The position numbers and the translations under genes were made by a program. Of a stretch of 6,117 nucleotides of DNA, positions 1-5,126 are shown in pieces (position 1 is the stretch's first letter; every line of letters starts with the position of its first letter). The notes beneath the pieces were generated by a model, which saw only the letters and a program-made list of their open reading frames with translations, was not told where the DNA came from and did not search any database. The DNA is from Pseudomonadota bacterium (GTDB lineage Bacteria; Desulfobacterota; JADFVX01): the NCBI GenBank assembly GCA_015222755.1, contig JADFVX010000098.1, positions 1 to 6,117 of the forward strand, written 5' to 3'.

Positions 1-192
1 CTCTGGAGGAGTGATGATAACGGGCTTACCTGGGGTACTGACCCGGTAGCGACGATCGCCGACCCTGCCGCTACAACTACTTCAGACAATCCTCCGGGGT
101 CGCTTAGCGGTTTTGACTATAAATACTACCTGATAGCTGTGGACTCCTGCCCTCTTGATAGCGGTCCCTCGGCTGAGGCAGGGCCGTATTGA
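1..192 (+). CDS. 3' end of an upstream gene, fibronectin III-like C-terminus (partial)
   Basis: Frame 1 is open from the left edge to a TGA at 190-192, giving the last 63 residues of a protein; the other two forward frames close early (TGA at 10-12, TAG at 47-49). The segment reads LWRSDDNGLTWGTD near its start and YYLIAVDSC followed by SGPSAE near its end. An aromatic-rich YY-x-x-AVD strand followed by a short Ser/Gly tail resembles the last strands of a fibronectin type III domain, as in secreted or surface proteins. The stop lies 21 bp before the PilX-like gene, so the two are probably co-transcribed. A minor pilin or pilus-associated surface protein would fit the context, but the N-terminus is outside the window. 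The coding call is fairly safe; the function is open. Confidence 0.7.
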   Translation, partial: LWRSDDNGLTWGTDPVATIADPAATTTSDNPPGSLSGFDYKYYLIAVDSCPLDSGPSAEAGPY

Positions 193-213
193 TAATAAAG
201 AAAAGGTGATGCT

Positions 214-1590
214 ATGAAGATTGGCTTGAAAAGATCAGTCCGCTTAAAGGGCGGGAAGGCAGATGGAGGCATGGCAGCTTCCGCCTGTAAAAATGAGAAG
301 GGTTTCGCCCTTATTCTCTCCCTCATGGTTATGGCCGGCATGGCAGTTCTGGCAATCGGTATCTTTACGACATCTACTACCGATATGTATATCGCCCGGA
401 ATGAGAAAGAGTCCAGGATGGCCTTCTATCTTGCCGAGGCCGGTATAGATGAGGCCCTGGGGCGCCTTGACCTGGGAGGTGGTAATCCCAGGTTTGTAGG
501 GGAAAATACAGCTCAGAAGGCAGCAAGGCGTGCGCTTGCTGAGCCTGTTACCAAGTCTGATGCAGAAACTGCAGGTGGCTATCCCGAAGCCGGCCAGACC
601 TTTGCCTCCACCTTTATGAACTACAGCCTCGCTGCCGATTTGCCCGGTACCTACTCTGTAACGGTGACCTACGCAGCTGAGGCGGGCGATACCTGGACCT
701 GTCAAGTCGCAGATAACTGTATTATCGGGGACGATGATGAGATAGTCATGTTCGGTAAAAATTTTGGTTTTTCCGGAGATGGCGTCCCTTCAGAAGGGAT
801 CAATCCCGTCTTCCAGATAGATTCGACAGGGACTACAAATAGCGGCACCGAGGTAACGGTGAGGGTCTATGTTACATCCAGCGCTCTCAATGTACTGCCG
901 CCGGGTAATTCGATAATGTGGTCAGAGGAGGCTATAGATATTGCGAACTTGAAAACAATTACCGGTAAGGTGGCCTCATTTGAAAATAAGGTCTTCGGCT
1001 GTATGACTGCGCTTGGCTGTGAGGATGTGACGACTACGGACGCAGCGGCCGCTGTGACAGCCTGGACTGAGGGAGACATGGATGATTACCTGGGGCTTAC
1101 TATACCTGCTCTGCAGAGCTATGCCGATGTTTATGAATTCTATGACGGCGGCGGTACCAACACCTTAGACCCGGGTGATGGACTGGTCGGCAGTCCCTGG
1201 GGAGAGGTTTGTGACCCTTTAGATGACTCCTCTGACTATTCTCTTCATGTATGTGACAAAGAGGCGAAACTGGTGATTATAGATAATGCCACTGGTGGGG
1301 ATGCCAGTATAAGCTCTAACAGTAAAGGGAGGGGTATCCTTGTAGTTACAGGAAATCTCGAGCTGTCCGGCGGGTTTGTATGGGAGGGGATGATCTATGT
1401 AATGGGTACCTTGAAGGTGAATGGAAACGTCGTAGTTTACGGGACCGCTATGATAGACGGTGACGATGGTGTTGCAGATGAGGATGTAGAGGTTAACGGG
1501 AGCTTTAATGTCTGGGGTAGTGAGGAGGTCGCCCTGAGTGTCGGTGATGCGGTCGGTGTCCCCAAGCTGCTCAGGTGGGTGAGGATTTAG
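214..1590 (+). CDS. PilX-type minor pilin-like protein
   Basis: This 458-residue protein has the N-terminal signature of the PilX_N family of pilin-like proteins: a basic leader ending in KNEKG (residues 26-30), a hydrophobic helix at about 31-52 starting FALILSL, then ARNEKES and the family hallmark AFYLAEAG (70-77). Cleavage by prepilin peptidase is expected between G30 and F31. The glutamate at mature position 5 typical of major pilins is Leu here, as is common in PilX proteins. The body is Gly/Val/Thr-rich with six cysteines arranged as pairs (163/169, 263/269, 333/347). A repetitive beta-rich segment (about 372-415, GILVVTGNLELSGG then MIYVMGTLKVNG) resembles the C-termini of other large PilX-like proteins. 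The ATG at 214 has AAGGTG at 203-208. An internal ATG at 271 would give a more usual leader of about 11 residues, but its GGAGG sits only one base away. It probably acts in the periplasm as a minor pilin in fibre initiation or at the tip. The family assignment is firm; the exact role is inferred. Confidence 0.88.
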   Translation: MKIGLKRSVRLKGGKADGGMAASACKNEKGFALILSLMVMAGMAVLAIGIFTTSTTDMYIARNEKESRMAFYLAEAGIDEALGRLDLGGGNPRFVGENTAQKAARRALAEPVTKSDAETAGGYPEAGQTFASTFMNYSLAADLPGTYSVTVTYAAEAGDTWTCQVADNCIIGDDDEIVMFGKNFGFSGDGVPSEGINPVFQIDSTGTTNSGTEVTVRVYVTSSALNVLPPGNSIMWSEEAIDIANLKTITGKVASFENKVFGCMTALGCEDVTTTDAAAAVTAWTEGDMDDYLGLTIPALQSYADVYEFYDGGGTNTLDPGDGLVGSPWGEVCDPLDDSSDYSLHVCDKEAKLVIIDNATGGDASISSNSKGRGILVVTGNLELSGGFVWEGMIYVMGTLKVNGNVVVYGTAMIDGDDGVADEDVEVNGSFNVWGSEEVALSVGDAVGVPKLLRWVRI

Positions 1591-1618
1591 TCGCTTTCAG
1601 TTTCCGTATTGACGAGAG

Positions 1619-1661
1619 GCTGCCATTCATCCCCGCTTTGTAAGCGGGGATGAATGGCAGC
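1619..1661. repeat. Perfect 20-bp inverted repeat (hairpin, TGT loop)
   Basis: The arms 1619-1638 and 1642-1661 are exact reverse complements separated by only TGT, so the transcript could form an uninterrupted 20-bp stem. The inner part is CCCCGCTT-TGT-AAGCGGGG. It lies 28 bp after the stop of the PilX-like gene and could end or protect that transcript, but no T-run follows on either strand, so a standard intrinsic terminator is not supported. The related hairpin downstream suggests a dispersed palindromic repeat family of REP or MITE type. Confidence 0.85.
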
Positions 1662-1689
1662 TATGAAAATTGTAAATCAACCTTACTCG

Positions 1690-1718
1690 GATGCCCCGCC
1701 TTGTAGGCGGGGAGCATC
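1690..1718. repeat. Second TGT-loop palindrome, related to the one at 1619-1661
   Basis: The inner stem is CCCCGCCT (1694-1701), loop TGT (1702-1704), AGGCGGGG (1705-1712). An outer GATG (1690-1693) pairs with CATC (1715-1718) across a two-base AG bulge. The core differs from the first hairpin only by a compensatory pair (T/A to C/G on both arms), so pairing is kept while the sequence changes. This suggests the structure, rather than the exact sequence, is conserved between the copies. Confidence 0.75.
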
Positions 1719-1914
1719 ACTTGCAGGTAAATACGATAGAGCTTCTCCCTTCCTTCTTATAGTCTGATGCTGAAAGTCCCTTTCTTAAAGTTTTATGCCT
1801 GATTGCATTTATCCGGGCATTGTAAGCCGGGGCCTCACTGTTTCTGCATCTTTCTTCCCCTTATAAACCCCCGAAGGTCCACATATTTAAGGGAACCTTT
1901 AATAATTTAATTTT

Positions 1915-1984
1915 TGTCATTCCCGTAAAAACGGGAATCCAGTCATATCAAGCATTTGGATGCCCGATCAAGTTGAGCATGACA
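1915..1984. repeat. 70-bp palindromic repeat element, dRS3-like core
   Basis: The element is bounded by TGTCAT (1915-1920) and its inverse ATGACA (1979-1984). Its left part is a perfect 8-bp stem with an AAAA loop, ATTCCCGT-AAAA-ACGGGAAT (1919-1938). This fits the ATTCCC-N8-GGGAAT pattern known for the neisserial dRS3 repeat; similar elements occur widely in proteobacterial and related genomes. The right part is a decayed second hairpin (arms 1960-1967 and 1973-1980, one mismatch and one G-T pair). No clear target-site duplication flanks it. It is a probable non-autonomous dispersed repeat; common descent with dRS3 is not implied. Confidence 0.7.
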
Positions 1985-2021
1985 TATTTTTAGAGCTACC
2001 CTTAAGAAAACTTATAACAGG

Positions 2022-2043
2022 TAATTATACATAACTATAATTA
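2022..2043. repeat. AT-rich inverted repeat upstream of the pil promoter
   Basis: TAATTATA (2022-2029) and TATAATTA (2036-2043) are perfect inverted repeats around CATAAC. The dyad lies 26 bp upstream of the proposed -35 box and next to another inverted repeat, so it may be a regulator site or simply AT-rich curved DNA. The right arm includes a TATAAT, but I see no -35 box at the proper distance for it on either strand. Confidence 0.45.
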
Positions 2044-2086
2044 ATTGGAGTTAAATTAAAAAAAAAGCTTGACATTAATTCCAATT
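2043..2086. promoter_or_regulatory. Candidate operator: 12-bp inverted repeat spanning the -35 region
   Basis: AATTGGAGTTAA (2043-2054) and TTAATTCCAATT (2075-2086) are inverted copies matching at 11 of 12 positions, with centres 32 bp apart, about three helical turns. The right arm lies inside the promoter spacer and the left arm just upstream, flanking an A9 tract (2058-2066). This geometry suits cooperative binding by a dimeric regulator such as the XRE protein encoded next. That this protein is the ligand is inference. Confidence 0.4.
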
Positions 2087-2096
2087 GTGATCTAAT
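2069..2096 (+). promoter_or_regulatory. Sigma-70-type promoter of the XRE-pilMNOPQ operon
   Basis: A consensus -35 TTGACA (2069-2074) is followed after 16 bp by TCTAAT (2091-2096), five of six to the -10 consensus, with an A9 tract just upstream that could act as an UP element. The start point would fall near 2103, leaving a leader of about 40 bases before the ATG at 2143. A 7-bp dyad, GACATTA (2071-2077) and TAATGTC (2093-2099), covers both boxes, with CAATTG (2082-2087) at its centre. A bound repressor would therefore occlude polymerase. A separate TGTCGACA palindrome lies at 2096-2103, at the likely start point. Confidence 0.65.
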
Positions 2097-2142
2097 GTCG
2101 ACAATTATTAGAGGTATGACGTTCAGCTCTGTGAGTTTTATT

Positions 2143-2343
2143 ATGAAGAACAAGGTAAAAGAGATAAGGGAAAGCAGGCTTGTCAGTAAGGCTGAGCTTG
2201 CCCGCAAGGCAGGTATTTCGCCCATCACCGTCGACAGGGTGGAGAGCGGTATGTCCTGCCGTATGGATACGAAGAGGAAGATAATAAGGGCGCTGGGCCT
2301 TAAGCTGTCAGATGCCGCCAGCGTCTTTGGTGAAGGATCGTGA
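2143..2343 (+). CDS. Small XRE-family helix-turn-helix regulator
   Basis: The 66-residue protein is essentially one HTH_3/XRE DNA-binding domain: KVKEIRESRLVSKAELARKAG then SPITVDRVESG (about 4-36), followed by a KRKIIRALGLKLSDA helix (44-58). Helices 2 and 3 fall at about 15-22 and 26-34. No ligand or dimerisation domain is attached. Upstream in-frame ATGs at 2095 and 2116 exist, but the first overlaps the -10 box and the second lies too near the likely transcript start, with its GAGG one base away. The ATG at 2143 starts the conserved fold and has a weak GTGAG 7 bases ahead. It ends 16 bp before pilM, so it probably leads the pil operon. To my knowledge similar small XRE proteins precede pilM in several deltaproteobacterial and Nitrospirota genomes. 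A role in controlling pil expression is likely but not shown. Confidence 0.85.
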   Translation: MKNKVKEIRESRLVSKAELARKAGISPITVDRVESGMSCRMDTKRKIIRALGLKLSDAASVFGEGS

Positions 2344-2359
2344 GAGAGGCCAGCTTGTA

Positions 2360-3415
2360 ATGTTTTCTTTTGGGAAAAAATCAATAGTCGCTCTGGATAT
2401 CGGCTCCTACTCCGTTAAGCTCGTTCAATTGAGCAAAACGAAGAAGGGCTATAACCTGGCGAATCTTGCCTCGATGCCTTTGTCTCCTGAGGCAATAGTG
2501 GACGGGGCCCTGATGGATACCGGTACTATCGTGGATATTGTTCGGGAGCTTATGGCTGGCGCAAAGTTGAAGCTTGCTGATGTTGCTGCCTCTGTTTCCG
2601 GCCATTCAGTGATAATCAAGAAGATAGTACTGCCTGCAACTACAGAAGAGGAACTTGCTGATTCAATCCAGTGGGAGGCGGAACAGTATATTCCCTTTGA
2701 TATCGCCGATGTTAATCTTGATTTTCAGATCCTGGGTGAAGCCCCCGGTGATAGCAGTCAGATCGAAGTCCTTCTCGTTGCAGCCAAGAAGGAGATCGTT
2801 GATGACTATACGGCAGTGCTGACAGAAGCGGGCCTTAATCCTGTAATCCTTGATGTTGATGCCTTTGCTGTTCAGAATATGCTTGAGTTGAATTATGATT
2901 TTGAAGAAGGAGATGTTATCGCATCGGTTAATGTTGGCGCTGAACTTTCAATGGTCAATGTGTTCAAGGACGGGATATCTATTTTTAACAGGGATGTGTC
3001 GAATGCCGGAAATCGACTGACTCAGGAAATACAAAAACATTTTAGTCTAAGTCATGAAGAGGCCGAGGCTGCCAAGCTGGGAGCTGAGGTGGAAGGGCTT
3101 GATGCCAGTGAGCTTAAGGCGATTTTTGCTGAGGCAGTGGAGTCTCTTTCGTCTGAGGTTGCAAGGACTATAGATTTTTTTATGGCTACAAATCCCGAGG
3201 ACAAAATTGTGAAGCTTTATCTGTCGGGAGGGGCGGCAGGTACGGCGGGCCTCAGGGACTTGTTGTCCGAAAAACTTGGGTTTCCCGTAGAGATAGCCGA
3301 TCCTTTTAACTCTGTTGTTTGTGATGAGAAGAAGTTTGACCCTGACTATCTCAAAGATTCAGGGCCTTCATTCGCCGTAGCCTTGGGCCTGGCGATAAGG
3401 GAGGCGGGTGATTAG
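2360..3415 (+). CDS. pilM: Type IV pilus assembly ATPase-fold protein PilM
   Basis: PilM is a cytoplasmic protein of the actin/FtsA fold that binds nucleotide and the N-terminal tail of PilN, linking the pilus motor side to the inner-membrane platform. The 351 residues match the family's usual size. Visible motifs are phosphate-1 ALDIGSYSVKLVQL (11-24), the conserved QWEAEQYIPFD (104-114), phosphate-2 region NVGAELSMVNVF (191-202), RDVSNAGNRLTQEIQ (211-225), and the adenosine motif LYLSGGAAGTAGL (286-298), ending with ALGLAIRE (341-348). Phosphate-2 has Asn191 where many actin-fold proteins have Asp, a change I recall in related PilM proteins. The start at 2360 (MFSFGKKS) is chosen over an ATG at 2312 inside the XRE gene because the family begins here; AGAGG lies at 2345-2349. 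The stop TAG abuts the pilN ATG. The identity is secure. Confidence 0.97.
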   Translation: MFSFGKKSIVALDIGSYSVKLVQLSKTKKGYNLANLASMPLSPEAIVDGALMDTGTIVDIVRELMAGAKLKLADVAASVSGHSVIIKKIVLPATTEEELADSIQWEAEQYIPFDIADVNLDFQILGEAPGDSSQIEVLLVAAKKEIVDDYTAVLTEAGLNPVILDVDAFAVQNMLELNYDFEEGDVIASVNVGAELSMVNVFKDGISIFNRDVSNAGNRLTQEIQKHFSLSHEEAEAAKLGAEVEGLDASELKAIFAEAVESLSSEVARTIDFFMATNPEDKIVKLYLSGGAAGTAGLRDLLSEKLGFPVEIADPFNSVVCDEKKFDPDYLKDSGPSFAVALGLAIREAGD

Positions 3416-3976
3416 ATGATAAAAATCAATCTACTTCCTGTCAGGGCTGCGGCAAAGATGGAGAGTGTGCGAAAGAATGTCACAATCGCAGCCTTGATCA
3501 TGGTTCTCCTTGCAATCATTGTTGCATATTTTGATATGGGAATAAAGGGCCGGATTGAAGGGCTCAATTCCTCAATATCAAAGACCCAGCAGCAGATAGA
3601 AGATCTTAAAAAAATTATCGCCAAGGTGAATAAGTTCAAGAAAGACAAAAAGGTCTTGAGTAAAAAGCTGTCGGCAATAAAAAAATTAAATGCCAGGCGT
3701 ATTGCCCCGATACGGTTTATGGATGAGTTGTCGACGGTTATGCCTGAAAAACTTTGGTTGGACAAGCTTGTCGAAGATAAATGGAAGCTTAAGATGTCGG
3801 GCCTGGGAGTCAATCATGACGTAATAGCCGACTTTATGTCAAATATGGAAAAAAGTCCTATGTTCACCAAGGTGAAACTTAAAAGCACAGCTAAGAAAGC
3901 CAAGAAGGGCGCTTTGACATTGATGAAGTTTTCTATAGAGGCAAAGTTTGTGCCTCCAAAAAAGAAAGAGGGATGA
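3416..3976 (+). CDS. pilN: Type IV pilus inner-membrane platform protein PilN
   Basis: PilN is a bitopic inner-membrane protein whose cytoplasmic N-terminal peptide docks into PilM and whose periplasmic part pairs with PilO. The 186 residues show the diagnostic MIKINLLP at 1-8, one membrane helix at about 22-40 (VTIAALIMVLLAIIVAYF), a Lys/Glu-rich coiled coil (about 45-92), and a ferredoxin-like periplasmic domain. That domain has LWLDKLVEDK (113-122) and an MSGLG...VIADFMSNMEKSPMF run (127-150), as in the family. The tail is strongly basic (PPKKKEG). The ATG follows the pilM stop with no gap; GGAGG (3400-3404) and GGGTG (3406-3410) lie upstream. Tight coupling with pilM suggests matched amounts of the two partners. 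Confidence 0.96.
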   Translation: MIKINLLPVRAAAKMESVRKNVTIAALIMVLLAIIVAYFDMGIKGRIEGLNSSISKTQQQIEDLKKIIAKVNKFKKDKKVLSKKLSAIKKLNARRIAPIRFMDELSTVMPEKLWLDKLVEDKWKLKMSGLGVNHDVIADFMSNMEKSPMFTKVKLKSTAKKAKKGALTLMKFSIEAKFVPPKKKEG

Positions 3977-4564
3977 ATGGCTATAGATGCTGAATCTATA
4001 AAAAGCTCTTACGAGAAGCTTCCTGAGAATCAGAAAATACTTATCCCTGTAGTTCTGGCAGCTTTGCTGGGGGGCTTGTATTTTTACTATATGTATACGC
4101 CCATGCAGGCAAAAGAGGTCTCTTTGCGAAAAAAACTGACTCAAATGCAGTCAAAGCTTAGCCAGAGCCAGGCAGTTGCCGCTGACCTTCCCCGCTTTGA
4201 GGCTGAGGCTAAGGCCCAGAAAGTTAAACTTAAGGAGGCCCTGACCAAATTGCCGGGCAGTGATGAGATACCTGCCTTGCTTAAGAGCATGGAGGCGATC
4301 GGGTACAATTCGGGTGTAGAGTTCTTATCTGTAAAAATGAAAGGAGAGGCGCCTCGTGGTTTTTATGCTGAGGTTCCGGTGGACCTAAAGCTTATGGCTA
4401 GTTTTCACGAGTTTGCCATATTTATGGATAAGTTGAGTAAGTTGCCCCGTATTATAAATATATCAAAAATCAAATTAGGGTCTCCCAAAAATAAAGGCGG
4501 GAAGGTTGTTCTGAGTATTGAATGTAGAGCTACTACCTATAAATTTCTGAATAAGAATAAATAG
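3977..4564 (+). CDS. pilO: Type IV pilus inner-membrane platform protein PilO
   Basis: PilO pairs with PilN and contacts PilP in the periplasm, forming the alignment complex between motor and secretin. The 195-residue product has a short cytoplasmic N-terminus with YEKLPENQK (12-20), one membrane helix (about 21-40), and a coiled coil (about 44-92). It continues into the family motif KLPGSDEIPALLKSME (91-106), and a C-terminal domain with YAEVPVDLKLMASFHEFAIFM (130-150) and LSKLPRIINIS (153-163). These match PilO over the expected length. The ATG directly follows the pilN stop (TGA then ATG), with GAGGG at 3968-3972, four bases before the start. Confidence 0.96.
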   Translation: MAIDAESIKSSYEKLPENQKILIPVVLAALLGGLYFYYMYTPMQAKEVSLRKKLTQMQSKLSQSQAVAADLPRFEAEAKAQKVKLKEALTKLPGSDEIPALLKSMEAIGYNSGVEFLSVKMKGEAPRGFYAEVPVDLKLMASFHEFAIFMDKLSKLPRIINISKIKLGSPKNKGGKVVLSIECRATTYKFLNKNK

Positions 4565-4577
4565 TATTGGGTATTTA

Positions 4578-5126
4578 ATGTTTATTAGATTGTTTAAAAA
4601 AATTCTTGCTTTGGTCTTGCCTCTAGTTTTTTTCTTTGGCTGTACAGAAGAACCTGCACCGGTACCTGCGCCTAAAAGGGCGAGTGTTGTCAAAAAAAAG
4701 GCGCCTGTTGCATTAAAAGTTAAGCCGGATGAGCTTAAGAAAGTTATTCCCGCCTATTCATATGACCCTGCCGGCAAGGCGGATCCTTTTCATCCTTTTT
4801 TGGCTGAACTTGCTGCTCCAAGTGATGAGAAAGGCGTTGAGGAAGATCTGGTTCCGCTGACAGAACTGGAGAAGTTTGCCCTTACACAATTCAGGGTGGT
4901 TGCCGTAATGGCTGTAGGAAAGAAGAAGGTTGCCATGCTTGAAGACCCTCAGGGCGTTGGGCACTCTATTCGTATTGGTGTCCTGATAGGTCAGAACAAG
5001 GGACGCGTGGTTAATATTGAAAATGGCGTAGTTTATGTTGAAGAAAAATCACGAGATATAATGGGAGAGCTTAAGTCAAACATATTAGAGTTGGCTATAG
5101 AAACCTCTGAGGGAGGAATGAAATGA
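4578..5126 (+). CDS. pilP: Type IV pilus lipoprotein PilP
   Basis: PilP is an inner-membrane lipoprotein that bridges PilN/PilO to the periplasmic domains of PilQ. The 182-residue protein has a lipoprotein-type signal (basic RLFKK, hydrophobic stretch 9-20, FFFGC with the acylated Cys at 22). Phe at -3 and -2 make the lipobox atypical. A Pro/Ala/Lys-rich disordered linker (24-48) carries the family's YDPAGKADPFHPF (62-74). The C-terminal beta domain includes LTELEKFALTQFRVVAVM (94-111) and LEDPQGVGHSIRIGVLIGQN (121-140) followed by KGRVVNIE. The start has no good Shine-Dalgarno sequence (GTATTTA precedes it), so translation may depend on ribosomes finishing pilO 13 bp upstream. The last codons overlap pilQ as ATGA. 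Confidence 0.95.
   Translation: MFIRLFKKILALVLPLVFFFGCTEEPAPVPAPKRASVVKKKAPVALKVKPDELKKVIPAYSYDPAGKADPFHPFLAELAAPSDEKGVEEDLVPLTELEKFALTQFRVVAVMAVGKKKVAMLEDPQGVGHSIRIGVLIGQNKGRVVNIENGVVYVEEKSRDIMGELKSNILELAIETSEGGMK

Larger units (their letters stand above)
1591..2142. other. Intergenic region with palindromic repeats and the pil operon control region
   Basis: About 550 bp without a convincing gene. From left to right it holds a perfect long hairpin, a second related hairpin, a degenerate third copy of the same core (around 1813-1832, with the shared TTGTA but no good stem), a 70-bp bounded repeat, and a strongly AT-rich stretch (about 1985-2070) leading into the XRE/pil promoter. No classic hairpin plus T-run terminator follows the PilX-like gene; the hairpin at 1619-1661 is the only strong structure there and is followed by TATGAAAATT. 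On the minus strand 1717-1860 is open for 47 codons with no usable start, which could be a decayed gene fragment or chance. Confidence 0.75.

Noticed and set aside
244..705. 153-residue minus-strand ORF
   Set aside because: It lies wholly inside the PilX-like gene, whose N-terminal motifs are unambiguous; its composition looks like an antisense shadow.
1619..1661. Long hairpin as an intrinsic terminator of the PilX-like gene
   Set aside because: The stem is excellent, but neither side has a T-run, so it is listed as a repeat; a terminator or 3'-end stabilising role remains possible.
1663..1767. A 34-codon forward ORF starting ATGAAAATTG between the two hairpins
   Set aside because: It has no Shine-Dalgarno sequence, reads straight through the second palindrome (yielding CRRG-type sequence) and has no recognisable family features.
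1619..1832. CRISPR array made of the repeated palindromic cores
   Set aside because: The cores are few, unequally spaced (63 then 119 bp), diverged and lack uniform spacers, and no cas gene is present.
1889..1915. AAGG-GAA-CCTT followed by a T-rich run as a terminator
   Set aside because: A 4-bp stem is too weak, and the T-rich run is interrupted by AATAATTTAA.
2095..2142. N-terminal extension of the XRE protein from the ATG at 2095 or 2116
   Set aside because: The first ATG overlaps the -10 box and would not be transcribed from this promoter; the second is about 13 bases from the likely start point with a badly spaced GAGG; the conserved fold starts at 2143.
2025..2384. 119-residue minus-strand ORF over the XRE gene and promoter
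   Set aside because: It overlaps the XRE coding frame and the AT-rich control region, and the translation is a low-complexity Ser/Leu-rich shadow with no motif.
3412..3813. 133-residue minus-strand ORF opposite pilN
   Set aside because: It is antisense to a secure pilN and shows no independent features.
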